64,000 nucleotides of DNA, from positions 34,588,645-34,652,644 of the forward strand of contig CM055100.1 of the NCBI GenBank assembly GCA_029204225.1. The letters run 5' to 3'. The notes under the pieces were generated by a model. It searched no databases and was not told the DNA's origin. It worked only from the letters and a program-made list of their open reading frames with translations. Below are positions 1-11,060 of the stretch, one piece after another. This DNA is from Diphasiastrum complanatum. Lineage: Eukaryota > Streptophyta > Lycopodiopsida > Lycopodiales > Lycopodiaceae. The stretch's first letter is position 1; each line of letters starts with the position of its first letter. Made by a program: the position numbers and the translations under genes.

Positions 1-490
1 GATAGAACAAGTAAAGTAGACTTGAACAACACATTCTTGCTGCTCCTTTGACCTTACTTGAGTTTGAAAACTCCTGCAAAAATATATTCATAACATCTTT
101 GCCAAATAACCTTCCTTTGATGCTCTTGACTAGCTCCAAATTGCCACATTTCCTTTTGTGTTGTTGAAGCCCTTTGAGACCAACCTCTTGATCTTCCTCT
201 TAACCATCAAAGTCACTGAACAAACTTTGTTTTCCATATCCATTACTTGCTTTTCCAGCATGAAAACTATGAGAACCAATATCCACTTGCATAGCATCAT
301 CTACACAAGAAGATTCTCCAAAACATGTGAGTAAAGCAAAATGAGTCGCTTCCACTTGCTTACCTTTCTCTTGATCATCAAAGATATCAAAGTGTTCACA
401 GATTCACTGAATTTGTGAACACGATTTTAGAACTTCTTTCACTTCTTCGTTATCGTTTTTTTGGGATCTTCTGGTTCTTACGGTTCTTCT
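1..490 (-). mobile_element. Copia-family remnant, segment between integrase and reverse transcriptase
   Basis: The reverse strand is a diverged copy of the segment at about 44,315-44,800. Both encode the stretch LVKSIKGRLF and then KDVM, and both carry the same Asp/Ser-rich coding text (QSLF followed by DFD). In the 44-kb copy this text follows the copia linker residues EYQALMKNGT, which places it between integrase and reverse transcriptase. The copy is cut by the window start and by the LTR that begins at 491. No intact frame remains. Confidence 0.55.
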
Positions 491-1488
491 TGTTAGAACG
501 GTTATCACACGGATGTGTTACTCAGACTTCAATATGTATTTCCCAGCCTGTCAGTAAGAGTCACGGTTCCGATACTCAGCTACATGCATAAACCAGCCAT
601 GTAACCATCTATAGCTCAAGAGAATCAACGTTCTGAAATAGGGAGCAATCCTACCACTATCTACTAAATCAGAAAACAATCAAGAACAAGATTAACTACT
701 CAAACAAGAAACAAGAAACAAGAAGCGAGATTCCTAACAATATATTAATAGCCCAAGAATCAAGAAACACTCATTTCTTGATGCTTAGATTGCCCAAGAA
801 CAATCAAGAATTGGAATGTAAGAAAGTATGCAAGATCTACACCACAAACCAACCTATTTAGTTTACTTGCATGCTGTTTCCTACCTTATTTCACACACAA
901 GAAATAAATCCTAATCCACAACTAAGTAAGAAATAAGAAAACAAAATCCTAGTTAATCCACAATACAAGGAAATGAAGCATGCTCATAGAAACTTCACTC
1001 AAGAACATTGCCATTAACAAGGAGCTTAGCAATTATCAAGAACTCATGGAGGATCCTCTTTATTTGCTCAAGAGAACTTGACAATACATTCAAAATCTCC
1101 ATCACAAGAGAGAGAGGGCCCTTAAATAAGCAAGAAGCCTGCCCATGTGGAGCCCAAGTGGCAATTCCACCAAATTAGAAACTACATGTGGAATTTGCCC
1201 TTCCACTAAAGGTCACCATCAAAAGGTGGCTCACTCTAACTAATTTAAGGGGGGCCTACATCTATTTACAATGCCTAGGAAATATTACTAGCTCCTACAT
1301 GGTCATTCCTTCTTTGGGATACACCATGTAGGCTCACGTAGATAATTCATTGTCTTCCTAGCTAGTAATTCCTCGGCTCTCAGCTTCTTCTGCTCTCCTC
1401 CTTCTGAGACCTCCTTGGTCATGGGTGAGAGATAACTTGTGTCTTTAGCTTGGCTCGACATCTGGGGATTCTCTGGAATCTGCTAACA
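491..1488 (-). repeat. Long terminal repeat (3' LTR) of unclassified LTR element, copy 1
   Basis: The segment starts TGTTAG and ends CTAACA on the plus strand, a perfect 6-bp inverted terminus of the TG...CA type. On the minus strand a TATA-like TTATTTAAG lies at 1,121-1,130, and an AATAAA polyadenylation signal lies about 60 bp downstream at 1,059-1,064, the order expected in an LTR promoter and terminator. A purine tract on the minus strand abuts it at 1,489-1,504. Its partner 5' LTR is not in the window, so both ends are inferred from structure alone. Confidence 0.6.
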
Positions 1489-1504
1489 TTATCCACCCCT
1501 AATC
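1489..1504 (-). other. Polypurine tract of LTR element copy 1
   Basis: Read on the minus strand this is a purine-rich run, GATTAGGGGTGGATAA, ending directly at the TGTTAGC start of the LTR. A plus-strand priming site is expected at exactly this position. It separates the LTR from the coding region that ends near 1,757. Confidence 0.5.
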
Positions 1505-1756
1505 TGTTGCAGGACCCACTGCAACACCGATGATGTTTTTCTGCTTGGCACTTGGAAAAGCGTGGATCTTCGTTCGCTTCCGTAAAACCAGGTGCTTATT
1601 GTCCGCAAAACTTATTCTTCAAAATTGAAAGTCTCTCAATTGGCCGCTACATACCAGCGCTCTTGAGAACTTCTTGCAAGTCCTGCTCGTCTCGTCGTTG
1701 TGCCGCCTGCTTTCACTCGCTCATCTTTCGGCCCAGGACTTCAAAAACTCAGAAGC

Positions 1757-4700
1757 GGAGCTTACTTCCGAAATTGAGGGGCCCCAGATATTCTCTTATC
1801 TTTTCCACGAAACCCATTTCCTGCCAATCTTCCATCATGGTCACATAGCATAACGACATGAAGGCCGCTAGTATAGCCTGGCCATCATCTCATGGTCTTC
1901 TTCCAACTGGAGGGCTACATTTGGGTTGATTTTGATGGGCTCCAAGCCTCGATCCCAGAAACAATCTTGCTGCATTAGAAAGGCCATGGATATGCAATAC
2001 TTGGCACTTTCTTGCACGCAAAGATCGGCACTTGTTTTGTATTTATGTCCGAAGTCGAGTACCTGCAGCCTCAAATCATTCAGGGAGGTTCTCTCTTAAA
2101 TTCTCGAAATGACTGGCCAGTTTACCAGCTCCACTCGTGGCTTTTCTTCCGGCCATAGGTTTTTGCATTTGAGTGGCATGTAGAAGGGATCCACTCGCTT
2201 CCATGTCGGTGCCTTCAGATACTCTTGGAGTCGCCTGCTATCCTTCAGGACTTTATTCCGCCATTTGGGTTGAGGTTGTAATGCGACAATGATCTCGGCC
2301 CTGGTGGAGTATTGGCTTTGATCGATGTCTTCTTTGTCTCCCCTCATGTTGGGAGGCTATTTCCTCTCAAGTTTCTCTGAATCTCTTGTGTCAGCCAATT
2401 TGCCTTTGGGCCTAGTAGGGGAAGTTGTCCTACGCGGTTGGAATGGCCTTGCCAGATAATCATCTAGGGCCTTGGTGTCCGTATCTTTCTCTTTAGCTCG
2501 CTCGCTTGTCGACGGCTCACCTGCGCCCTTGTCTTGCCTAGGCGAGAATCTTCTTGTCTCTGGTTGATCCGCCAAGAAGTCATCATCACCCCCCATGTCG
2601 GTATTAGTTTCTGAAAGGTCAGGGATGGAATGATCTGAAGAGAGGGGTATGAGGGTGATAGGTTTAGGAGGAGGTGGGATCAACAAGTTATACGCTACAC
2701 CAGGGGAGTGGAGTTGTTGGAAAAACTCGTCCCGTCGGGCTTTGTAGGTGTCAGTTGGGCCTTTTGATGGGCCTATTATTTTGCTAGAAAGTGATGGAGA
2801 GAGAGAAGATGAAAGAATCGGGTAAGTTGGAATGAATGTTTCGGAAAAGTTGAAAGCAGAGTAGGAGGAGGGGTTAAAAGTGGGAGGGGGTCAAAAAAAA
2901 GTTCTAGAAGCAACCTCGGCTTTCTGGCCACCCGATCCTGAGCTATAGTCTGAAGGGTGGGTTTGCCCGCCTTGATTCTCTGCTCCATCATTCCCATCAT
3001 CGTCTCGTGGCTTTGTTAATTGAGCGCCTGCTTGGGCCTTGCACGCCGTGTCCCATAATTGGTTCTCCTTGTCCAAGAATTGTTGCATGGCCTTCGTGGT
3101 TTCTTCCAGCTCTGGGACTCCAGGATGATCTTTTCTTGTTTGGCCACAATGTTTTTCAAATTTTTCTTTTCGGCTTCTCGCTCTTGGATTAGCCTTACAT
3201 ATTTTTCCATCCGGATGGTTGAGGCCTGTGGGGCCTAGAATGGAATGTCCTCGGGCTTGACTAGAGGTGCGTTGAATGTCATTGCACCCGATGATCTGTC
3301 TCGTACTTGGTCGATTTGGACCATCTGGTGCTTCAGTTGTTATTGGACCTCTTCCAGAGTGGATTTCTGTCCGACCATCACGGATCTGACTTCCACTGTT
3401 TCTTTTTCTTTCTCTTTGGCCAGCCTCTAATATTACACAATTTCTTGGTCTTGATGCTGGATCTTGCTCTCGAGCATTTGATACTGGCTCACCAACCAAT
3501 GCATGTGGTAGCTTGTTTCGGATAGGCCTATCATCAAGCGCTTGGCTGCCTCAGTGAGCTTTTCAGGATTAGTAAGGGTTGGGTACTGTTTTGGAGTGTG
3601 GGATGGTGAGGCTAGACCAAAAAATAATCATTGTGTTAGAGCTAAAAATCGAGGTGGAGGTGGAGGTGGAGGGAGTGGTGGAGGATGATGTTAGTAATTA
3701 TTGTGGTGGTGGTAGTTAGTAGAGGGGTTAGACTTCTTTCTGGCTGCTCCACCTTTTCTGGTTCATCATTGCTTATTTCCATCAGGTCCGCAGCATCAAA
3801 ATATTGCGACGTGTCCAATGTGTGGACTTGCTGGGCCTGTGGTTGTTGGTCGTGTGGATGCTGAGCTGCTTCAGTGTCCTGGGGACCGGATATCCCCACT
3901 CCTCCCCCCCCAAAAAAAAAAAACTAGTGCCGGTGGTGATGTTGGTGGCGTTGGCATAGTAATCAGTGTGGGTGGAGTGGTGACTTTATCTGGCTGACTT
4001 GTGACTTGAGATATTGTCATGTCAGGAGCTGGTGTGGAGGTAGTTGCTCCATCACCCCCATCGATGTGATGCCGTGAATGAGCTTCCATTGTCTGAGGTG
4101 GAACCATCTAAAGCTGATCCCACTGGTGATGTGTTCCCAACTTGAAGCTTCTTTTGCATCCGTTGTTGCCTTGTGTCTGGCAACTGGGCCTTGGAGGTAT
4201 CGGCCTGTTGAGCTTCGGATGTTGCGACTGCTTGTGGATCCGGTTGTGGGCTTGTTTGCTTCTGTACCAGTGGGAGTATACTTGTGTTGATTCTTTTAGG
4301 CTGGGATCCTGACGGGGAGGTAGTTCGTGATCATGCACGCTTGGACTTTTGTTACTCGATGGGAATGTCCCATGCCTTGTCCGCAAGCTACAGGTGTTGT
4401 TGAAGCTTTGGACCATTCTGTACTTGGTGAAGAGTGATATCTATCAAGAGATATCCGAAAACTGTTGTCTGCTGTTTGTTCTTAATGCACTCATGAAGAC
4501 AGTTCGAAACAAACTGTGCCCAGTCATAGAGATTCTGGGAATGCAGTCTTGAATCTGCCATCATGTGAAACAAGGCCATGAGTACCCTCTGCAACTTTGT
4601 TTTTGGTCATTGTGTGCACTTTGTCAAGTACGCACATGCCGCTTGTAGTTGTGGGTCATTGATTGCTTTGACTCGATACCCGTCCTTGTTTTTCCACTTG

Positions 4701-5020
4701 GCCACAGATGGGTCAATGAATTTGAAATATGCTGTCTATTTGATTTTCTTAAGTGTCCTCATGACAGCATTGGATCCTCTTGGGGACCCAAAATACTGCA
4801 AGTCGGCCAGTGTAAATGATATGTTGTAAACGTAGTTCCTCACATGAGGAACTATGGGCTGGCACGACCTTGCTATAGCATTGTAGTTGGCATATATCAT
4901 ATACACGAGGTATGGGCTTTGATACCCTGTCAGGACTGGCATCTGGAGCTCAATGGCTTGAAAGAAGGATGCTGCCTGTTGATACCAGTGTTGCATTTCA
5001 GTCATATCCAATTTGGACAA
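1757..5020 (-). pseudogene. Unrecognised multidomain protein of an LTR element, copy 1 (broken)
   Basis: I do not recognise this protein. In reading order it has a helical N-terminal part (5,020-4,388, with a TGA near 4,608), a Pro/Gln/Thr-rich part (about 4,416-3,642), a coiled coil (about 3,520-3,016, frame-shifted), an acidic Ser/Pro part (2,686-2,357), and a compact C-terminal part (2,347-1,757) with a stop near 2,096. The C-terminal part contains VDPFYMPLKCKNLWPEE, then NWPVI, then VTMMEDW. These match VDPYYIPMPHRNKW, NWPVI and ATMMGD in the same order at 9,923-9,262, so the two loci are paralogous. It lies between an LTR and tandem repeats and is probably the Gag-like product of a non-autonomous element. 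No protease, integrase or RT motif is visible in it. Confidence 0.6.
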
Positions 5021-5145
5021 TTGGATGTCGAGCTTATTGGCATCAGGGTCATCAGAACTGGAGGCAGGTTGGTAGACATGATGAAAAAACTGGGAAATAA
5101 GAATCTGAAAAAAGGGTGTTGGTCGAGATCTCAGACAGAATTAAT

Positions 5146-5320
5146 AGGTGTCGATTGAGATTTGAGCGGAGGGTGTCGGTTGAGCTTTGATCGGAGGGTG
5201 TCGGTTGAGATGGGAGCGGAGGGCGTCGACTGAGATGTAATAGAAAGGTGTCGGCTGAGATGCAATGGAAAGGTGTCGGCTGAGATGGAATGGAAAGGCG
5301 TCGGCTGAGGTGCAATGGAA
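5146..5320. repeat. Seven tandem 25-bp repeats
   Basis: Seven consecutive units of exactly 25 bp begin at 5,146, 5,171, 5,196, 5,221, 5,246, 5,271 and 5,296. Each contains a core close to GGTGTCGGYTGAGATG followed by a purine-rich tail. There are no spacers. The array lies upstream, on the minus strand, of the first start codon of the copy-1 protein, so it would fall in the leader of that element. The Ser/Pro/His-rich reading frames across it are products of the repetition. Confidence 0.85.
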
Positions 5321-5600
5321 AGTCTGGCTGAAGGGAGTGATGGCAGGAAAGGAATGGACTGTGAGGATCTGAGGTTGGGAAGGAAGGTGTGTGAAAGTGG
5401 AGGTGTTGTGGATAGAAGAGTATGGAGGATGTGTGACAAACGAAGTATGGTGTGAACAATGGAAGGTAGAAGTTTTGAAAAAGAAGATGTTGGTATATGG
5501 TTGTGACTAAGTAGAAGGGATGAAGATAGTGGGAGATGTAAAGAAAGTAGCTTTCGGTTAAGACGGGTGTTTGGAGAGGATGAAAGAAAAGTGTCTAAGA
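5321..5600. other. Purine-skewed spacer
   Basis: This stretch between the 25-bp repeats and the copia remnant is G/A-rich on the plus strand. It has no coding or repeat signal that I can support. The expected 5' LTR and primer site of the copy-1 element should lie here but are not visible, so the element is probably truncated by the copia sequence that follows. Confidence 0.4.
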
Positions 5601-6502
5601 TTAAAAGGTGATTCTTCTTCACTATCATTCAAAATGACATCATTCAAAGTACATCCTACTTTGAACTCTTCACATACTTCTCTTTTTCTTGACTTGTGAC
5701 CATATCCCTCACCAAGTCTCTTGATAGAACCATTTGATCTACTCACTTTATGAAAACATGTGACTCCACTTGCTGCAAAAATGACTTTCTTGGACTCATC
5801 ACAAAAGAATGTAGAAAAACCACCTTCTTCATAAATGCACCTAGCAACATCTTTTGACGTATGATCAAAGAAATCATCAACAACAATCTTTTCCAAGAAA
5901 GAACCTTTACCACCTCCATTGATGAAGTTAGCTCTTTCCTCACTTTTTGCATGCTTGCACTTGCCATGAAAAACCTTTGAAACACCATCATTATCCTCAA
6001 GACTAGCCAAGTTAGCACAAAGATGAACATCTCCAAGAAGCATATTAGATCTCAACCTAGATCTAGCATAAAGAAGCTTTTTAGACTTTGCATAAGATCC
6101 ACCAATCTTATTGATGCTAAAAGGGAACTTTGGAAAGTTGAGACCAATCTCCTTTTCCATTCCATCCTTTTTGTTAGCCATAACAAAAGCATCAAGCTTG
6201 AAAAGTCTACCTTGTCTATTGCCCCTCGCAATCAAGATTTCTTCCTTTGTTATGAAACAAGCATCACCACCAAACTTTACCATGTATTCTTTCTCTATCA
6301 TTTGACCAACACTTAACAAATTCTTTGAAAGTGAAGGAATGTAAAGAACACCATCCAGTCTTGTTTTCCTATTAGAAGAGAGACAAATAGGAATTGAACC
6401 AATACCTTCAATCACAAACTCACCACCATTGGCCATGTGAATTGCTTTCTTGGCTCCATCATAAGTGACCAAAGAAGTAAAGAACTCCTTGTGACTAGTC
6501 AT
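5558..6502 (-). pseudogene. Copia protease/pre-integrase fragment joined to an unrecognised 170-residue region
   Basis: This open frame of 314 codons begins just after the protease motif. The frame upstream of its first Met reads WWIDSEASPHMTS, so the catalytic DSG triad has become DSE. Residues 1-90 are typical copia text (GVLYIPSLSKNLLSVGQM, then KDG). The expected integrase zinc motif (LWH...H...CxxC) does not follow. Instead come about 170 residues rich in Lys, Ser and Asp with no motif I know. They may be the family-specific linker seen between integrase and RT at 44.4 kb, brought here by deletion. The last few residues run into unrelated low-complexity DNA. Confidence 0.6.
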
Positions 6503-6539
6503 GTGTGGACTAGCTTCACTATCAATCCACCATGAATCT

Positions 6540-7470
6540 TGTCACCTTCACTTGATATTGGACTTGAAGAACACATCAAAAGAGAATCACCACCACCTAG
6601 ATCCTCACCATTAGTAGTAAAGTTGATTTGCTTGCTACCTTCATCTCTTTGCTTCTTCAAACATTCATTGCAAAATGCCCTTTGATTCCACAATAAAAGT
6701 ATTTCAACTTAGACTTATCTTTCTTTTGCCAAAAGAAGAAGTCTCACCTTGATCTTGCCCTTTAGACCACTTGCCTTTGCCTTTACCCTTGAACGTGCCT
6801 TTGATTAATATAGCATCCTCTTCATAATGAGATGTCAATGTAGATCCCCTCCTCTTGATTGAAGCCTATACTCCTCATTCACCAAGATCTCTTGCAAATA
6901 CACAATACTTGGCAAAGTCTTTTGAATAGCAAAACTTTGAACAAGATTAGCATGATCATCCAACAAGCCATTAAGTATAACTTGAACAAGTTCTACCTCC
7001 TTAATGCTTTCATCAATACATGCTAACTCATCATTGAATGCTTTAACTCTCAAAACAAAAGCATGAGTACTCTCTTCCTTCTTTTGCAAACTTTGAAAGA
7101 TTTGTCTTCTAAGAGTAAGCACTCTTAGTGTAGACTTGGATTCATAAAGCTTCTTCAAAGTTTCCCAAGCCTCCAAAGATGATGTGCACTTACCAACTTC
7201 CTTGAGAAGTTCATGCTCTCTTGTCATACCTCACTTGATTTTGAGGTGCTTGAGGTCTCTCCTCCACACCTGCAACAATCTCCATCAACTCATTCATCTC
7301 CAATAAGGACTCCATCCTCACCTTCCAAGTAGAATAGATGATTGAGGTAAGCATATCATTGTTCTCCAACATAAAGCCTCCACTTGTAGCAATGTTGAAG
7401 TGACCTGATCTTCTTCTTTCAACCTGTTCCAATGCACAAAGCACTCTCTTGAATGTTAACAAATGAACTC
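6540..7470 (-). pseudogene. Copia gag (UBN2-type) relic
   Basis: The minus strand encodes a copia Gag in two frames. 7,462-7,211 has the N-terminal GGFMLENNDMLTS...YSTWKVRMESLL, and 7,227-6,835 has KLYESKSTLRVLTLRRQIF and an LQEILVNEEYRLQ tail. About ten residues are missing at the frame change near 7,220. The zinc knuckle near 6,660-6,720 is degenerate, with Tyr at the first Cys position (YFYCGIKGHFA). It is followed by the protease region of the 5.6-6.5 kb frame. The same Gag family recurs at 34,766-35,510 and 39,273-40,331. Confidence 0.75.
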
Positions 7471-7983
7471 AAGAAGAAATCACAAAGATATGGAACCTCT
7501 CAAATCTCTTCTAGCACTTCTAACTAGAAAATCAACACATAGAATAGTGAAATCTTGATCAACCTATGATCTATCCTCAATCTAATGATTCTTGCCACTT
7601 CCTAAGATTGAAACACACTCAAATGAACTTCAGTAACCTCACAAACTAGAGATCCAATCAAAATTAGGATTTTGACAAAATCACAAAAAATGAATATCTC
7701 AAATTCTACATGCAATTTCTAGAAACTTGATATATTTTCTTGTAGACTCCAATGAGACCTTCCTAATGCACCAAAAGTCATCTAAGTCCAGTAAGCCAAG
7801 TGTGAAATCGGAATTTATCAAGTACATAATCCTATATTGAGTTTTGACCTACAAAAGATCAATTCTACACGTGTAAAAATGCTGATTTTTGAGTAGAAAT
7901 CAATCTAGCATGCTCTAGCATTGGTAACTCCTCCAAATCCTTGCTAAAGATGGCTGATCCTTTCATAACTCAAAACACAAGAA

Positions 7984-7994
7984 CTCTGATTCCA
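7984..7994 (-). other. Degenerate primer-binding site, initiator tRNA-Met type
   Basis: The minus strand reads TGGAATCAGAG here, one base off the canonical TGGTATCAGAG. It abuts the inner edge of the LTR at 7,995, the normal position for a copia primer site. Confidence 0.6.
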
Positions 7995-8647
7995 TGTGAA
8001 GTATTTCAGATCATTCAAGATCCAATCCATGACCCTGATCTTTGGTTACAATAAGGAGCAAACCAACAATCCTGCCAATGTAGAAAAATCAGCATCTACA
8101 TACAAAATGAGATGCAAACTCTAAGAGATCCTGATCAAACATGAACCAAAACATAAAATATGTTTGTTGTTCATAAAATTACAGTACCCTACTGTATTTC
8201 ACCCATGTGGAACCAAAAATGACAATAAATGAGCATTCTACACACAAGATTGCAAGATAACACCAAGATAGTGCACCAATGAGTAGTAGAACCCAAAGAG
8301 AACCATGTATAATGATGAAATGAGAGAGAGAAGAGATAAGATATGTCTCTCCACGAGTTACATCCTTTTATAGAGTTTTCAAATCCTATTTGGCCACTTG
8401 GCTTTCCCTCCAAAATGTAAACCCTACTATTTTTGGGTCTAGATTCAATGTACCCAAAGTTCAAATTTGAATCTCTCTCAAACTCGACTACCAACTTTTC
8501 CACACTTTTAAAAAGTGTTTATTGAATGTATTTTAAACTAATAGAACTTTAAAAAGTTTATCTCTAAGTCTAAATGAGTTTTGGCTTCTTATTGACAATA
8601 TACCAAAATGTGACTAAACTAGACTAAACTAGTTGAAATCTCTCACA
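7995..8647 (-). repeat. 5' LTR of copia element, family A
   Basis: Termini are TGTGA...TCACA. The sequence is shared over its whole length with LTRs at 33,441-34,194 and 43,025-43,670, including a common block around the text CTACTATTTTTGGGTCTAGA. It contains a short GA tract near 8,320 that is hugely expanded in the 33-kb copy. Orientation is minus, consistent with the gag relic on its left. The opposite LTR is missing, so no target duplication can be checked. Confidence 0.8.
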
Positions 8648-9253
8648 ACGCGTAAGTTCGTTCCCATGAGAGTGATAGCATATTTCAGATTTCAGCATGA
8701 ATGGAAGATCCACATCTAACTCTAACATCCATTAACCCTAAGCATTAACACTACGATCATTAACACTAAGATCCACAATGAAGATAGCTTACTCTTTCTC
8801 TCTCTCCCTTTCTCTCATAAAAATTATAAAAACATGTAATCCCAATAACAATCAGATCCAACAATTAACAAACACAATGAAAGCATGAGAGATGGAGGAA
8901 AGTGATAGAGAGGAAGGACATTCATAAATCCATTTTACAAGAGAACCAATCTGCTTTATTGAAATGAAGATATGTACATGTGTAGGAAACTCGAGTTGGT
9001 CTCTTTTTATAGTAGAGAGAAAGACCCTGGCCACAGAATCCTATTGGCCCATTTTTGTCTCCCTAATTATTCAAATTTAAAAAAAGTGGGAACCATCCAA
9101 AATTGGAGGGAAATCCAACTTTATTCGCTAACTTGACATTTAGGCCCTACGACATTAAAAATCCCGCAAAAAGGTCTAAAGTCTTTTTATTGACTTTCTA
9201 ATTATCAAATAACTATGTGATCATCGGGTTGGACTTACACACGCAGGGTGCCA
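8648..9253 (-). repeat. Probable 3' LTR of unclassified LTR element, copy 2
   Basis: On the minus strand the region carries a good TATA box, CTATAAAAAGAG, at 9,001-9,012, and an AATAAA signal about 45 bp downstream (8,955-8,960), the arrangement of an LTR. Its inner edge is probably at 9,253 (TGGCACCC on the minus strand), next to a purine run AAGTGAGAGGGG. The outer edge is not defined because the copia LTR ending at 8,647 abuts it. It lies just downstream of the second copy of the unrecognised protein. Confidence 0.5.
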
Positions 9254-9261
9254 AACCCCTC

Positions 9262-10865
9262 TCACTTATTAGCTAGTTCATGTGGGCTTTTATTTGCAGC
9301 ACGTCGAATCTTTATTAAATGATATTGCACCTTCTCCACGAAATCGAGTCGGGCAGTGTTGAAATCTAAATTGTGCGACAAAAAACAATGATAGGCTCCG
9401 ACCTCCACTTTGAAGTTGTCCAAGTTGTGAATCGAGATTCCCATAAGTCTCCCATCATTGTTGCATGAAAATATAATCTGATCAGCGACAACTGATCCTT
9501 AATACTATCTGACGCCATTGGCTTATTCAGATCGATTGCCAAAGTAAGAAGGCAATCATCTCATCGCGTTGCAACAAACGTCAATAGGGTTAGATCTTTT
9601 GCGAACAACGTCGATTGCCTAATTGTGAGATTGGGAGAGCGGATATACTCCCGCTGGTATGCTTGTAGGGCTCGATGGAAGTCCACTGAGATCTCCCAAC
9701 TATATGGTTGGTGGATGACTGGCCAGTTCGGCGTATGGATGATAATTTTGTCCATGGCCAATTCCAAATCCTTCCACTTATTTCTGTGTGGCATTGGTAT
9801 GTAGTATGGATCTACGCGCAATTGGCTAGGGCTGGCCACGTAACTCTTGATGAATTTTGGAGTTTTCTCAAAAATTGTAACTATCCAAGCCGACTGCTCC
9901 CCCAATGCGGGTATCTTATCCAATTCTTTGTCGGCCTCAATTTCAGAGGTCTTAAACTTGATGACCCAACCACCACGCGAGGACTCATGAGGATGTTGCG
10001 CTTAAAAGTTCTGAATCTGGTCCCCGACGTTGATTCGTCGTTTGAACAATGGTGTGGTCCTTGATGAAGATGGACATGCTTGCGTCGCCTGTAAAACTGG
10101 CTGTTCTTCTTGGACATCGGGGGCTCCACTCTGGTCCATGCCTGCATCTAACCCTATATCCATAGCTGCTTGATCCTAGTGCTAAGGCGAGAACTGTGGC
10201 ATCAATGGAACTAAAATTTGAGGCCCGGTTTCCAACACATGAGCGGCGGCTTTTTCATAATCCTTTAAAATGGCCTTGGCCTTGCCTAACTCGATGGTTG
10301 TCGTCCTTTTGAGTTTATCGAATTTTTTTTGAAACCCCACCAGTGCAATATGGTAGGTTTCCACTTCGCGAAACAAGTATCTGATCTCATCAGGTGTGAC
10401 TGGACGATCAGACACTTGGGTCTGTAAGTAGGAATCGTGTTCAAGGGTGGTCGCATCTAATTCACCTTGAAGTCATTTGCGTTCCAATGCTGCTAAGTCC
10501 AACTGTCCGACTAGCAACAAGACCTGTTGTTTGGAATCTTGGACTACCTTATCAACTTTGTCATGTGCCATGGTTAGTGTATTCTGAAGGGTCACCACAT
10601 AGTCTTCTAGTCGTTGAGTGGACTCATTGGCCTTCTTTAAATCAGATTCGGACTTTGCCTCATGTTGTCTGATAATCGTTAGCTCACGGGTGATTTGAAT
10701 AACCTTCTGGCTAATCAGGGTATTCTTTGTCTCAAGATCGGCTATGCGCCTGAACATATCTGTGAAAGATTCAACTAGTTTCATCACATTTTGCAATATT
10801 TCCATATTTGGCATATTGAGGCCAAAACTTGTTTTAGACTTAGAGGTTGACTTTTTAAAGTTCAT
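9262..10865 (-). pseudogene. Unrecognised multidomain protein of an LTR element, copy 2 (broken)
   Basis: This is a paralogue of the product at 1,757-5,020. In reading order it has a coiled coil (10,865-10,473, heptad-like Leu/Ile/Val spacing, starting MNFKKST), a second helical piece (10,415-10,182), and a C-terminal part (about 10,147-9,262, with a stop near 9,561). The C-terminal part shares VDPYYIP, NWPVI and an RLY...ATMMGD motif with copy 1. Spacing of the shared motifs is the same, but sequence identity outside them is low, so the copies are old or belong to different subfamilies. The N-terminal helical domain seen in copy 1 is absent, and the element ends at a foreign LTR fragment at 10,869. 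Function is unknown, and Gag-like is only a guess. Confidence 0.6.
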
Positions 10866-10868
10866 TAT

Positions 10869-11005
10869 CTAAATCTCATTTGAATAAACACTTTTTGAAA
10901 GTGTGGGAAAGATAGAATGCGAGTTTGAGTAGATTCAATTTGAATAAGTTGGGTACATTGAATCTAGACCCAAAATTGGTAGGGTTAGCATTGACAAGAC
11001 ATTCT
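10869..11005 (+). repeat. Fragment of copia family-A LTR, inverted orientation
   Basis: About 135 bp match the reverse complement of the 7,995-8,647 LTR, including AATAAACACTTTTTGAAAGT and GGGTACATTGAATCTAGACC. This piece therefore lies in the opposite orientation to every other family-A LTR in the window. Both ends are truncated. Confidence 0.65.
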
Positions 11006-11060
11006 TTCGCACGTGCGAACCGCGATATATAACTCACAAACTACGAAGCATTTTTTTCAC

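Noticed and set aside
2891-3499. 202-codon minus frame of mixed composition
   Set aside because: The neighbouring frame at 3,016-3,210 gives a proper coiled coil matching the layout of the 10-kb copy. The longer frame is an open shadow created by frameshifts.
5146-5320. CRISPR-like look of the short regular repeats here and at 35,737
   Set aside because: Units are contiguous without unique spacers, and the genome is a plant.
5052-5628. Ser/Pro/His-rich minus frames of 135 and 165 codons
   Set aside because: They are translations of the 25-bp tandem repeats and the purine-skewed spacer.
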